Shown: positions 1 to 12,645 of the stretch, one piece after another | Position numbering within the stretch: position 1 is the first letter of the stretch | How the letters are laid out: each line of letters begins with the position of its first letter | NCBI GenBank assembly: GCA_030062745.1 | Contig: CP099841.1 | Location: 22,075,398 to 22,139,397, forward strand | Reading direction: 5' to 3' | From: Capitulum mitella | Taxonomy: Eukaryota > Arthropoda > Thecostraca > Pollicipedomorpha > Pollicipedidae | Length of the DNA stretch: 64,000 bases | Made by a program: the position numbers and the translations under genes | Notes under the pieces: model-generated | Database searches by the model: none | What the model was told of the DNA's origin: nothing | What the model saw: the letters and a program-made list of their open reading frames with translations, nothing else

Positions 1-516
1 ATATTTTAGGTCATAGCTCCGTGACCCGACCTGATATCAAGCTGAAACTTGATACGCAAGCAGAGGGCACTTTTCTACGTCAGCTATCTTTCGGGTTAAG
101 CATTTGAAAAAACAGAGCCGAAATTGTTGTTATAAAACCAAATTTTGAATTTTGACCTTGACCCGACCTTGTAAAGTGACCTCACATGAACAAAATTGTA
201 TCTGCATGTTGCCCAACTATTTTGCTATACGCCTATACAAGGTTTTAAGTTCTATCTTAGAAGCGCTATTTTTGGCAGACATTTTCTTTTTACCTTCAAA
301 AAGGCCAAAAATGGTTTGAGGTGCCTCCCAAAAATCGTCGCCTGGCTCCGCCCCTTGTGCAAAACACAGTTTTAAAATTTTGTCACGGCGCGTAAAAAAA
401 AGAAAACACCTAGGAAAAGCCACCAAGTTTCGTAAAGCTGCGCCAAAAAGCCTGGAATTGGCAAGCAAAAAACCCGAGGGGGCGGATTTAGCCCCCCCTG
501 CCGGGAATAGGGTTAA
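1..516 (+). mobile_element. piggyBac-like non-autonomous element, family 1, copy A (right part)
   Basis: This is the right-hand 0.5 kb of a TTAA-type DNA transposon whose left part lies outside the window. It matches 17855-18358 along its whole length in the same order, with shared blocks such as TCATAGCTCCGTGACCCGA near the start, TGACCTTGACC in the middle and CCTCCCAAAAA near 325. It ends GGGAATAGGG-TTAA, the inverted form of the CCCTATTCCC start seen at 17151. TTAA next to CCC is the signature of piggyBac-type elements. It has no transposase frame; the 112-codon minus-strand frame at 217-555 lies inside the repeat and runs past its end, so I treat it as chance. Confidence 0.8.
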
Positions 517-1223
517 ATAGGTCCTAGGCATGTCATGCGCTGCCAGAATGACCATGAGGTATGAGAAGAGGACAAAGAAAATATACTGCTTGCGTTGTAA
601 TGCAGAAGTCTCTATCTGCTAATTAACGGGCAACGGTACGTATTTCGCACTACAGAAATGATTTATTGAGGTGTTTATAGAAACCCGTAAATCCAACGCC
701 TATAGAATACACCTACACTTACACTCCCAAATACATGTGCAGAATCCAACACCTTAAGAATGTGCGAGGGAAGTAAAATGTTAAACAAAAAGCCGCATGT
801 TGTACCTGCAGGTTCCTTCACTAAAAGTCTTGCTTTCCCACAGCAAAGGTTTTTGTTGGATTCTAGCGATAAAAAAAACATCTTCTGGACTGGGTGAGTT
901 CATCGACACTAAGCGGTTTGTTGTGACTGAAGCGCTGGTGTGGCATGAGCCCCTGATAATGGAGCAATATTTCTACATCGCAAGAAAAAGCCGTCGTAGT
1001 CAAAGCTAGCCGTCAGGTGGAGAGCAAACATACCAGGGAATAAATCAAGGTGAGTTCAGAAAACCCCAAAATTTGCTTCATAAGAAAGGCTCGGGCTAGA
1101 AAACATCAGCCTTTCACCGGCTGACTGCCACACAGACAATGTCCATGAGGTTCAATGTAATGCTCGCCATTTCCGATTAACTATTACTTGCCTTCCTCTC
1201 CGTCGCAGACATCATGGTATTAT
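517..1223. other. Non-coding DNA, no recognisable gene
   Basis: This is mixed-composition sequence between the family 1 element and the minisatellite. The 60-70 codon frames here show no protein family I recognise and overlap on both strands. Confidence 0.5.
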
Positions 1224-1590
1224 CTCTGATGGAGACACCCTGCCTGAAACCGGCCTTTGACACAAACACCCTAGCCTGACACCACCTCTGACACAAGCAC
1301 ACCGGCCGGACACCGTCTCTGATGCAGATTCTCCAGCCTGACATCATTTCTGTCACTGACACCCCGCCGTGACACCGCCTCTGATGCAGTCACCCGGACC
1401 TGACAATCGCCTCTGACACAGACACCCCGGCCTGGCACCGTCTTAGACGCCGACACCCCGGCCTGACACTGCCTCTAATGCAGACACCTCTAATGCAGAA
1501 TTTCTGGTACCGCCTCTGATGCAGCCGCCCCGGCGTGACACCGCCTCTGACGCAGACACCGCGGCCTGACACTGTCTCCGGCCCGGCAAC
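1224..1590. repeat. Degenerate GC-rich minisatellite, about 31 bp unit
   Basis: Around eleven imperfect head-to-tail units carry the pattern TGACACCGCCTCTGATGCAG followed by ACACCCCGGCC. Unit length drifts between about 28 and 33 bp. The array runs directly into a CpG-rich island. Open frames of 60-170 codons on the minus strand, rich in repeated RRCQ, VSVRG and similar strings, are simply the translation of this repeat and should not be read as proteins. Confidence 0.8.
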
Positions 1591-2110
1591 CCGGCCGCTG
1601 CCGACAGAGCGAGCTCGGCCGCGTCCCAGAGAGCCCGGCCGCCAGTATTGGCAGTCCCGGCGGCCCGGAATAACAAGTAGCCGAGATTGCGGCGACACGT
1701 GCCCCGCGTCTGCGGCCCGGTGGACCCGGCGGGACGATAATGGCAGCGGCGCACCGCCGACGGCGGCAGCTGCTGACACACCGCCGCCGCCGGCTGCCCG
1801 GGCTGAGGCCGCCGAGACCGTCAGAGACATTCGGCACGGCTCAGTAGCGGCTGGTGGGAGCTGTCGACATACTGCTGGTAGTGGCTGATGACGCACTGCT
1901 GACAACGGCTGCTGGAACTCGGGCTGCTGAGTTTACTGAGAATCACCGGGACGGCGTTTGGCGGACGCGGACTGCGCGGTACGCCGCGGTAAACCGGCAG
2001 GCCGACCGGCAGCGGCGTCTGGTGGGCAAACACCTACCTCGTGATCAGCGGTGGTCAGGCAGTGGCCTAGGTTCAAACGGCGGACGTCTTGCACTCGCCG
2101 CCCGCGGCTG
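1540..2110. other. CpG-rich island
   Basis: The G+C and CpG content rises sharply compared with the A+T-leaning flanks, with runs of GCCGCCG and CGGCGG. It adjoins the minisatellite at 1224-1590. Such islands in invertebrate DNA often mark promoters or regulatory DNA, but I see no TATA box, clear exon or splice pattern that fixes a gene here. Frames on both strands remain open simply because stop codons are rare at this base composition. Confidence 0.6.
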
Positions 2111-3186
2111 AGGTTTGTCGGAGTTGCCCTATGGCGTGGTTGGTGCCAGTAACGTCACGTTCGATTGGATACAGCGCCGGACGAAACATTCGGTGCGTGA
2201 CCGGGCGCCTGAGCTCGGCATCGTTTGCACGTCCCCTCGAACGAAAGGGGATCGTTAGCTGAAAACGGTGACGCGATGCACCGAGCCACTTTAACAGCCC
2301 ACCTTGGTATCAACTCTGTCGGCTTCAAACTCGGATTACATTCTTTGTAAACATGTGGGCGTTTGTCCCGACACGGTCCGCTTTGGACTATTTACGCTGC
2401 ATGTGTTCTGGATGAGAAGTGGCACGGCATCGTTACGGTGGCAACGTGTATTAATCAACTTAAAAGGCAATATCCAGAATATGGATGTTACGTGCATTGC
2501 CTTAGTTGCTTGGATGCCAGGCTACAACGTTCCTACCCATCAGGTATCGAGGTTTCCAGCATTTTGCCTGCAGTGCGCCACTTACAGATGATACCTCGTT
2601 TAGCAGCCGCGTTGCTCCAGATTCTGTGGTATAATCAAGGCAGCCCATTACCAATGTGAATGATGCCAGTCATGCAAACAGACTAATTTGAAGGCTTCCT
2701 CCGAGTCTGATGCCCAGGAGCAAGTATTAACCGTGATTAGCATTAGTATTCATCATTATCATCGCGTGAGCTATCTTTAGTAGCCACGTGAGGAGCGCTT
2801 TCCTGCATTAGTCTCTGCCATCGGCTGAATTGGTCTAATAATGCTAGATTTATTGGTACCAGACTGTGCTTAACATAAACCACGGGCACTGGCGTATCCG
2901 GGGGGGCCGGGCCGCGGCCTCCCTTTCAGTAGAAAGGGGGCCACGATGTCTTTTTCCCCTCCTTTGGCACGAAAAAGAAACTTTTTTGTTTTAGAAATAT
3001 CGTCTTCTAAATACGATTAATTTTTAGTAAGTTAATTTTCGAAAATGGCAAGTGACCGAAATCCAGTTGGGGGAAGTTAGGTTATAAAGATGAAGCTTTG
3101 CCGCCCCTCAGCGCGTCACTTGGACCACCCTTGCACATGAGAATATTAGGAGCTTGTTTCCGTGGCTAACCACGGAAAAACGCCGA

Positions 3187-3187
<1 letters not shown>
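2111..3187. other. Non-coding DNA with a possible GGCGTATCC-type repeat end
   Basis: No gene is recognised. Near 2891 a GGCGTATCCGGGGGGGCCGG stretch resembles the G-rich, GGCGxAxCC-type ends that recur near 24592, 33731, 57039 and 63316, so a fragment of a dispersed repeat may lie at about 2885-3130. Confidence 0.35.

Positions 3188-3229
<42 letters not shown>
3188..3229. repeat. (AT)n microsatellite
   Basis: About 21 uninterrupted AT dinucleotides. The IYIYIY peptide predicted across it is an artefact of the repeat. Confidence 0.97.
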
Positions 3230-3232
<3 letters not shown>

Positions 3233-6200
3233 AACATCTCATGGCAAAGCATCAAAATTACGTAGAATGACGACTGGTTTTCCTCTGACAGATGATTTGG
3301 CCTGTCGTTTTGTCAACGGTTCATCGCGCACCTTACAGCCTTCGAGCTACGCAAGTGTCGGCATTGTTGCGATTCGGTCCATATTGCATACCTTTCCAAA
3401 CATACAAAATTGTGATTTTGTCCGTACTGCATTCGGCGGGCGGCCAGATCAAAGACTGCACGCGCCCTCCGCACAAAGTCATATGTGTGCGACGCACATG
3501 TGCTCGTGCGCCTATTCACACAGCCTGCGTACACGATTTACTTTGGGCCAGTTAATGATGTAAAGCAGCAAAAATATTAGCCTGGTCCACTGGTAATCAA
3601 GGGAGACTCCAGGAAAAACAAATAGGCAGCTCGCACTGCCGCTCAAACAGCTGGTCCTGTCCGCGGCTGGCTGCGTGCTCACTGTATCATGAGTAGAGTG
3701 CGGCCCGCTCGTGCAGCGTCACGTGCACAAGTGACCGGTTGTTTTTGCTAATGGTACTGGTTGGAATGCCTGTCGGCATGCAATTTTCCGTTGCGGTGGA
3801 ATAAGTTAATGTATATTGCTGAATAAAGATACAGAAATTCGTATCTGAAAATTATCTTTCTGTAACAGTCCAGGCCAAAGACGACAAAACGGATGAACGT
3901 CAGTCTAACGGCCTGCGAGGAAACAGGTAATCTTATGTGTGATGGTGCACATGGAGATAATGTGTTACAATGGCAGAAGCTAAAATCGCTGTAAAATACA
4001 GCTGTTTTTATTTTCATATTGGTGGTTGTTGGCGTGCTGCCGTATACTGTGGCCTGTGTTTCTTAGAGGAGCCGGGAGTAAGCAGACGTTTCGGCCATGA
4101 GCCCTGTTCACTGGTTCTTCAATGCTGTAATAGCTGGGCTGTCTGGCTGATACTGAGTTTTAAGGCGTGCCACGACCTGTTGGTCATTGTGCGCCGCCTC
4201 TAAAGTCTGGGTGAGTTGCGTTACGTTGGAGTGTATGTGGGAGTTTCAAGACAACACGAATGTTCCATTTAATGTTACAGCGGGAAAGAGTGGTGAGTAC
4301 AAATGATTGGTTGACTCTGAATTTGTGTGCGTGCAGACTAAATTTAGAAGACGCGTAGAAGACAGGCTAGTGCGGGGGCCACCGTAAGGCGGAGGCAAGA
4401 AACGCAGAGGAAGGGAGGAGGGAGCTGTCGCCTCGCCTACTACAACTGTCGTTAGTCAAGCCCTCCTGAAAAAACTGCATTATAATTTACGTTAGATTTT
4501 GCCAAGGTGCTGGCACGTGTCCTACTCATCACGAAAAACACCGAGGGGTCCTCACGTGCGGGCTAGAAGACTGCCCACGCCGCCTCTCACACTGGCTAAG
4601 TGTTCACCTTGTCACGCCGGACGTGAAAAGAAGGAAGAAGGAAGAAGGGTGCTGTGTTGTGTTCGTGTTCGATTGTTTGGAGCAGTGTAGTTGTTGGTGC
4701 CTGGTTGGAACTGCCTGCTGGCGGTAGAGGTAGTAGGTCGCGCGATCCTAATGGCTGCCTCTGTGCACGGTCGATACCTCAGACAGTGATCAATAAATAA
4801 AACGCGCGATCCTAGCAAGTTCCTGGAAAGGCGGGTCACCGTAACTGGCTGTGTGTGTGGTGGTGGATGAGAGAGAGGTATTGTTTTGTTGTAATAGTGC
4901 TGGTGCTGTGCTGGAGTTCTCCTGCCACTTATGTGTCACTAAAAACTGACAGCTGACAGCCGAATTTCGTTTTGCTGGTAGAAAGCCTTGATGGGTCGTC
5001 TTGGTACTTCAAACTGCCTACATTCTAGCAGGAGGTGACTAAAATTAAGTGGTGTGCTGTGGCCGTTGCGTTGTGTTGCTTGATGAGAGCTGGCGTCTAA
5101 GATTGCCAGTATGAGCTGTGTGCGACTCTATGTTTCGTGAGGACGACTTCTTGACGCCGGCATTTTTTGTTTGATGTGTCCCAGGCGCCAAGTTCTGTGG
5201 TTGACTGTGTGATGATTGTGTTTGCGGTGTTGTGATGATAGCCCGTGGGAAGACGTTTTCGTTGGCAATTGGCGGTCATGGTGTGTTTTTATTTTCATCT
5301 AGCTGTTTTGCGCATGTTGCGCCGGAACAACACAACACCAAGGGAACCACGAACAAACGGTAAAACCCGTCAGGCTCCTATCACCTCACTCAAAGACGAA
5401 ACCTTCCTGCCCAACGCGACTGTTATACCCCGTGTTGGGTGATCTGAGAAAAAAACAACAATAACAACGCCTGCAAAATGTGTGCTTGAATGCCACAGGC
5501 AATTGGCGATCATGATGTCAGAATCTCTCGCAAGCAGCATCTGTGGGCGCCGGCTTCTACAGTGTGAGTGTCCGGCTACCCAAAACCTTTCTGGTAATTC
5601 CACGCATGGCGAGACCATGCACAGATCCCTATATATGGCAAGTGTAATTTGTGGATAGGGTCTAACAACATGAACCAGACCTGAAAGGTGAAATGTCCAC
5701 CTCATTGATTTAACAAGGGAAGAAGCCATGTCTCGACCTTCTCGTAGAAGTCATCATGGAGGAATGCTTCATGAATAGGTCTGCTGCCCTTTTTTATATA
5801 ATTTCGCCAATTTTCCTATATTTTTATGCCACCTCTGAGTCGGTTAAGCATAGAACCAAAGCTTTATTGCCATGGCCTCACAGAGTTTTCCGCACACAGT
5901 GCTGAGTTGTATTCCCAGCGAGATTTGACGTCGGGCGTGTTTATTTTGATCAGATGCTAGTTGTTTGTTTAACAATTATTGTTTCTTTGCAAACTTGTTT
6001 GCGCAGTTTCTTGAAATGATACTGAGGTCTAACAGAAACGCGGCGGCATTGGACGGTGATTTATTGTTAAATTTGCGTTGTTCCCTGAACTTCAGATAAA
6101 ACTGAAAAGGATAGTATTCTTCAGGTTGTCGTTTTTTGTTCGATTTCATAAACGAATGTTACGGATGGCTACCAAAATTTCATTGTGAACACGTTTGGAA

Positions 6201-9200
6201 TTCGATACCAACCAAGAGGTGTGATTGATAAATACAAGATCATAGCATTCATAGCTGAACCAAAGCAATGACGAATGTGAATCTCTTAACGAAATATGTT
6301 CTATTTGAAGCGCCCTTTGCCCTCTCCAATATTCGCCATTCTGTCACTTTCGACAGATACGTCGACGGGTGGCACGACCCCCCCCCCTCCCCTTCCCCAG
6401 GCCTTTCCTGGCCTGACACAATAAAAAACGAAACGAAAACGAACTTGTTTTTGGGTGTTTTGGCTACAAGGTGCCTTCTAGATGGCTTCAAACAAGTATG
6501 TCAATGAATTCTGATTTACATTGGGTCCCATGAGATGTGGCCTGTAGGGCGTCTTTGACAGGCCCAAAATGTTTTGTGACCATGACTATGGCCTTAAAGC
6601 ATAGCTAGCAGTGCATATGAGCGCTCATGATTACTTCAGGATTCATTTGACGTCAATGGAAGGTAAAGAAAAGCCAGTGATCTCAGTTCATGATTATGGC
6701 CTAAGAATTCCTGGACTCAAATAAGTTCCAAGTAATTGCAGAGGTCACTGTCACCATAGGTATCGCCCATGCATAAGACTGAGCAAGACTGAGCAATAAA
6801 AAACATTTAAAATGTCCGCTAAGCGAGACCGACTGTCGTCGTATCAGGATTTCTCCGTGGCATGCCCTCGAGAAAGAGGTCATAGGCAAAGGACCTACTA
6901 AGATATTAGTCTCAAATGTGATAGAGAACGAAAGAAGGCATTACACTCGGATGTGCAAAATTTCAGAACAATCGAAGCATTACTTGTGGGTCAATTTGCG
7001 ACAAACCTCAGGTGGGTGCACCAACCTTCTTGCACTGGCGGGGGCTAGTTTCGCGCGACGGTGGAGTGTTAAAATTCCCAGTTTGATGATGGCTGTGGCA
7101 CCGTACCTTAGTCATCTTTCTTGAGACTCACTGAACTCAGAGAGCTCAAGTGGCCGACGGTCGGTCGTTGCTTGGTTTATGTTTCTACACCCTGTGCGAC
7201 CATGCTATGGCGTCAGTGGTCCCGGAGTTTCCTCAGCGTAAACAAACAAAGTGTCTATTTAGCGCGGCCTGCTTCCTGCTCTTTGTCAGAGGCCGCGGGC
7301 TAATGTGGTTTTTGGAAAAAACAGCTGTACCAGGCGGAGGGGGACTATGAAGAGAGAGAGAAACGTCTATTTTCGGTTACATACCAAGACGCATGAACAG
7401 CTTTGCCCCAGTGGCGGGTCAACATTAGAGGAAACTGAGGAAATTCTTCACCAAAAATATCGGGAAATGCGGAATTGAAATCATACATAATTTGTGAGTA
7501 ATAACACCGTTGGTAAAATTAAGCACATGATTAAACTGGAATAACGTGCCCATTTTGTTCCCGCATTCATCATCATAGCAGGAAACATGCCCGCAAAGAC
7601 GCCCCAAGCCACGCCGCACCCCTGCCCCAGCCGCAACCCCGTTTTCTCTGAAAGCCTACGGCGCAGGGGGCGACCGCAGAGAAGGCCAGCTCACCTACCT
7701 CAAACAACGCTAAAATCGTATGTGGTACAACGCTCCTGGTGAGCGTCCGCGAAACTGCACGTCAGCCGCCGTCAACGCAGCTGGCAGAGACTGTGTGAGG
7801 CGAGACTTAGTAATGCCTCTGGCCGCCGCCGTCGAACTCAGCGTCGAAGGGTGCTCGACTGCGCGAGGTAGCTTCAGTGGCAGGAAAAGGAAAAGGAATG
7901 TGTTTATAGGGCAACTGTTGTTTAAAACAGTATATATCTGCATTCCGTATCATTTCGAAATGTTAGATATACATTTCGGGACTGTGCAAATGTGCTTTAA
8001 TAATATGACTACATGCACCCAGTAATGGCGATCACTTACCTGTCCTTGAAACGGGAGAGAACGACGCCTGGGGTGCTGGATCTGAGCGTATTCTGACTGT
8101 TTTCGTTCAGCGGATTCGAGTGGATTTCCAGTTCGTCGGATACAGACAAAACACCGATAGTGATGCGTCATGTAACATATCGTTCGTTTTGTATACGTCA
8201 GTCTAAACAGGGCCGGATAACATTTGCGGTTTAATAGTTAAACAAAGTATGTAAGACAGACAGCCATACATAAGACATTTTAGCGCCACATTTGCGCTGT
8301 GTCTCAAGTGTTTGTGAGACCTCGAGGCGCCACTGCTTCACCAAGAAATACGTATCTTTTGCACCATGTTTCTACGGAACATTCCTGTGAGAGTTCTACT
8401 TTGCTAAGGGTCCTATATTTTCATTTGTAACGCCGCTTTGAATTATTAATGTATCCCGGCGCGAATGTGCATTAGCAAGGGAAGAAAATGGAATTCAAAT
8501 TTATATCAGCAAAACACCTCTGGATAAGCTCTTTTTACCGAAAGGGTACACAGCCTCTTAAGCGTCGAAAGGAATCCTTGGCAGTCGCAAAACGTTTGAC
8601 CGTTAGTGCAGTAGTACTGATTTCATGTCTCTATAATTAAATTTGCAGTTTGGCATTGCAGTGCTAGCATTTTTCTTTCATCTTGAGGTATACAGCTCTA
8701 AACATCAGGGTCCCCAAGAACGTCAACCAGCTACGGGCAGCCCTGGACTTTGAGAAGCCATGGGTTTTGGTCATGATTGCGACAAGACCATCATTACCTC
8801 CCGTTACGCAATACGGCGTTATTGTCAATGTATTTTTATTGTGTCTACAAAATCCACTTCCTTCAGCAGCCCTGAAAATGCTCAGCAACACAGATCTGTG
8901 TATTCCTGGACAGCTTTGCATCGGCATTTTCTGGGAATCAACAAGTGCAAGGTAGTTCGAGGTTTTCCTACTGTCCGAGAGGACATGTAAGCACGCATAG
9001 AAATGTCATTGGTGAGAATGTCACAATCATCATTCCAGCCACCCGTCATCCATTCCGTCTGCAGGTCGTGTACATCTATTCCTTCTCTCCCTCGCATTTT
9101 CTCTTTCCCTCCTCCTCACTGCCTGAAGCTACGAAAAGCCTGTCACTTGCGGTAGTGCTGTGTGAAGAATGTGTGGTACGAATGATGTGAATGTGTTTGC

Positions 9201-9590
9201 GAGCAAGTGCCTTTCCCCTCAAAGGCCGGCTGAAAAAATCGCAAAATGAAGTGGGTGCGACACGGTTGCCGATAGGAGCGTTATGATGTCAATAGCAAAC
9301 CCTGCTACACACTCTTTCATCTTGCTAAGTGACTAGGGCAACAAATAAATTCCGAAAAATATCGCTTGAAGTTCATGTGTTTGATGGCTTTCCGTTGCAG
9401 CCTTGTCATGTTGTCACATCTCAGAAATAGTAATCGATGATGAGCTTACGGGTTTCGTTAGAGCGGATATGAGGTATTTTGAAAGCTTTTTTTTGGGAGA
9501 AGCTAGTTTCTACGATCTGCATTTTCTTTGTGCCCGAGAAGCCATCTGTTGCTTGAGAATGTTCTAAATCAGAGGCAATAACTTCTTTCC
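3230..9590. other. Long stretch without recognised genes
   Basis: Mostly unique-looking, A+T-leaning sequence. I found no conserved protein motif, tRNA or complete transposon. Minor features are a C-run at about 6381-6405, two copies of GGCAATTGGCGATCATGATG-like sequence with small differences (about 5265 and 5502), and a CGCGCGATCCTA motif repeated at about 4740 and 4803. Frames of up to about 120 codons occur but are matched by equally long frames on the opposite strand. Confidence 0.4.
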
Positions 9591-9599
9591 AGTTGCCTC

Positions 9600-10030
9600 A
9601 GACACACGTCCCGCTCCCAGCTGTCAACCTGTGCACCTATCGCGACCTCTCCTGTCCTCGCTGCATGTGCTCCTGACTCCCGCGGCCCCCCTCGAACGTT
9701 CAGTCGGCTGCCACCGGTCCCGTCGCCGCCAGGCCGCCGCCGCGGTTGGCCTGATCCGCTCCGACGACCGGGCTCGACTACACATGCCGTCGGCGACCAG
9801 GGCGACGCTGGGGAAGGGGGGGGGGGGGCGCAGCGGGCGGAACGACCATCGCGCTCGAGAGCCACACGCCGGAAACTGGCCTGCCAGCGGCCCGTGACGC
9901 GGCCAGGCCGAGGCGGGGGAGGCAGCGGCTGGGACGGCCCGTCCACCGCAGCCGCAGCCGAGCACAGTTGGTCGGCGTCTGGCTTCACTGGAGCGAGATT
10001 TCCATGGCACTGCCGTGAGCGGTCAGCTGT
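9600..10030. other. CpG-rich island
   Basis: A GC-rich block with many CpG dinucleotides and an interrupting G-run of about 13 at 9817. Open frames on both strands (up to 139 codons on minus) are rich in R, P, A and G, as expected from composition alone. It may be a promoter or regulatory segment; no transcript structure can be proved from sequence. Confidence 0.5.
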
Positions 10031-10955
10031 GGCGACGGGCGGTTATTGTACTTAAAGAGCTACGACGGAGCTCATTGGGTTATATGAGCGAACTGATGTG
10101 ACGTGAACGTTCCTGTTTCCTTCGCTGGCGCCCTTTCTACCCATTTTCGACTCGTCATACATTTTTCTTAAACAGCTGATTGTCTTCTGGTTTGGAGCAT
10201 TGTGTATTGTTTATTAACGGAAATGTTCTTTATTGTTCCACTATTCAGAAATAGATTTGTTTGGCAAAAAACTGTCGATGACTACTTTCAGTCCTCTGTG
10301 TACTCAAAAATGCTCAACATACGAAACATATAATAAATAAACACAAATCGGACGTCAGTCATCACCCAGTCAGTATGACGCGACAGGGGATCTTCTGTAA
10401 GCATTCACTGCCCTGTGCTCGGTCATATCGGCATGCAACAGCTGACAATAGACGCGAACGAATAGGACGCAGGGGAAATTTCAGGGAAATCGCTCTGAAA
10501 CTCCGAAAATATGGGGTTTTGGGAGCCCAAGCCACAACTTGACTACCTGACTTCAAAACACGTGTTCAAGATTCTCGGAATCATTGGAAAATTGGCAAAA
10601 TGTTTAGAAGTGCAACCTATAGTTAAAACAATGTGGCAAACGTATGTAAAACCATAAAAAAACAGACGAGAAACCCTGGCGTTTTTGTTCGTCAAAAATC
10701 AACGTCTCCAGTATGTCCCGCAAACACATGCAAGCTTAGGCCAATGTGGAGCTTTGTGAGGGGGTTTCTGTAGTTCGTGAGTGCGATTCATCAGCGCCTT
10801 TAGGCGTGGCTGACACCCAGATCCGTTATTTCTTACCCGGTAATGCTTAATGTTTATTAGGCGGTCGCTTACTGGCAGCTTTAACAAGGCCGCAGGGCTT
10901 TCAGCGCCCCGGCCTTTTCTTCGAAATGACTTAGTGAGCGTCGGCATGACACGTG
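10031..10955. other. Non-coding DNA, nothing recognised
   Basis: A+T-leaning sequence. The last 130 bases (about 10820-10950) change to a mixture of GC-rich blocks and TAAT/TTTATTAG-like words, leading into the next island. Confidence 0.4.
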
Positions 10956-11830
10956 GCCGTTCTGGACCGGCCGATGCGGCGGCGCCGCCCTGCCCAGCAC
11001 GCCATCGGGCTTTCACTGGCTAAATGCGGCCCCCGACGGCTTAATAGGGCCGCTGGCCGGGCGCAAGTTTGATTGATTAACAAGTCGGGCCGGGTTGCCG
11101 CGGCCGGGCGGCGCGCCGTCCCAGGGGCTCTGGCCCGCGCCGGCGAGCCGCTCGCATGAAGGAATGCGGCCAGGTCCGGCCGAGCTCGGCGCGTGGCCGT
11201 ACCTCCCGAGACGGCGCTCCCCGGCGGCCGCCACCTCGGCGGTAAACGGCCACCGCCTCCTCTCGTCCTCCTCCCCACCTCTGCCCACAACTGGTCGTCA
11301 GCTCTCACGCCGGCGCCGGTCCGGAATAAACCGGCAGAGAGGAAATATTCGCACGCCTCCCTATACACAGCGTATACGCTCTGCGTGTTTCGTCAACATC
11401 GACCACGCTTTCTGGATACAACGCCTGCGTCCTTGTGTCCAGTCCACGCCATCTATGCATCATCAAAGCATCCCGTCGACGCTGACGAAGAACCCGTCAG
11501 AGCACCCCGTCACCCGCGGCCGCGCCCGAGTCAGCGCGCCACGCCGCAGGCGCAAATGGTCGCGCGCACTCTGCCGGGGCTGCGGAAATGGTTTCCGGTT
11601 CGGCGGGCGGCGCGCAGAGCGTCGTTGTGTCGCTTGCCGACTGACCGATGACGAGGCCTGCCGGCCGAGCTCGTCATCGGGCTATCCAGCGCGTCTGTTA
11701 GCACTCCGCCGGGCGGATGGATACCCGTCCGGGCGGCGATCCAGCCCCGCCGCGCCCGCCAGCGGCGGCGTAACGTCAAACAGAGCCACGCATCGCGCCC
11801 GACAGCGATGAAACGGCCCGGCTACGGCCA
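10956..11830. other. Large CpG-rich island
   Basis: Dense CpG sequence over almost 900 bases, with embedded AT-rich words such as GATTGATTAACAAG near 11071. Both strands carry long frames (238 codons plus, 145 codons minus) with low-complexity R/P/A/G composition, so neither is supported as a protein. The mix of GC-rich DNA and homeodomain-like TTAAT/GATTAA words would fit regulatory DNA, but that is inference. Confidence 0.5.
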
Positions 11831-12318
11831 CACGGGTTCGGTTTGAGGAACTGTGTGCCGATAGTCGCGCCATCAGCCAACGTCGATTTGCCGCAAATGA
11901 AAGATGCCCTCCCTGGACCACTTCCTGCAAAGTTTGCTGCTGAATGCTTTCGATGCCGCCTGCATTGGCTGTCTTGTTTGTTCCCGCCCGTACAGGTGTT
12001 CGACAGTTCATTTATATTTCAGGCGGCGAGCGATCAAACAGCCCGGCGTCCCGGCGAGGCCTTTGTCACTTTGGATGAATTGCGGAGTGACGTGCTTTCG
12101 AGTGGGGCCGTTAGAGTAATGAATTGGCTGGGATAACAATGGGCCAATGGTCCGCCGTCGCCCGTCCCCTTCGTGTTTCGACGGGCCAGGTGATCACAGC
12201 GACTGAATGCAACTTCCCGTTCTCCCCGTTCGTAGTTGCTTGATTATTTGTTTCCACGCTTCAGCGCCGACAGTCAGTCATGTTCGGTCGGATAATTATC
12301 ACGTACATTCGTGCGAAT

Positions 12319-12341
12319 TGTGCTGCTGCTGCTGCTGCTGT
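12319..12341. repeat. (CTG)n trinucleotide repeat
   Basis: Six to seven consecutive CTG/TGC units. On one frame they translate as a cysteine run, which is an artefact. Confidence 0.95.
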
Positions 12342-12557
12342 CGCATGAACATCATGCACAGTGAAGGACGTGCCTTAGCTTCACCTTACATGCGGTAATT
12401 GTCATTCAGCCGAACTCACGGCCAACTCCGGAGCATTGCGTGGCGGCCTGACTTCCATCAGGGAGGAAATAGAGTTTCTCACTCGGTATGCACGCCGCCT
12501 GTTGACGGGCCCTTCAAGTGGTGATAGGCGCAAGACGTACGTGATCTCACTATCTAC

Positions 12558-12645
12558 CCCGACGTGGCCTGGTGGCTAAGGATTCGGGCAACATAGCCTG
12601 GTCAGTTGTAGGCACTGAGTTCGAGCCCCGAAACGGACACCTGGG
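12558..12645 (+). repeat. tRNA-derived SINE-like head
   Basis: A Pol III type promoter pair is visible: an A-box-like TGGCCTGGTGG at 12565-12575 and a B-box-like GAGTTCGAGCC at 12617-12627. The spacing of about 50 bases fits a tRNA. The putative T-arm stem (CTGAG against CCCGA) and the acceptor stem pair poorly, so this is not a functional tRNA; a tRNA-derived SINE or tRNA pseudogene is more likely. I could not find a second copy in the window, and the tail is not defined. Confidence 0.5.

Noticed and set aside
1390..1905. 171-codon minus-strand frame with repeated peptide phrases
   Set aside because: The peptide repeats are the translation of the 31 bp minisatellite and the adjoining GC-rich island.
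2130..2170. tRNA-like TGGCGTGGTTGG and CGTTCGATTGG boxes
   Set aside because: The boxes are only about 25 bases apart, too close for a tRNA, and no stems form.
5262..5520. Two copies of a GGCAATTGGCGxTCATGxTG phrase about 235 bp apart
   Set aside because: Similarity is limited to about 20 bases, so it may be chance; no boundaries or longer alignment.
11095..11811. 238-codon plus-strand frame
   Set aside because: It is entirely within a CpG island, has R/P/S/A low-complexity composition, and overlaps long frames in other phases and on the minus strand.
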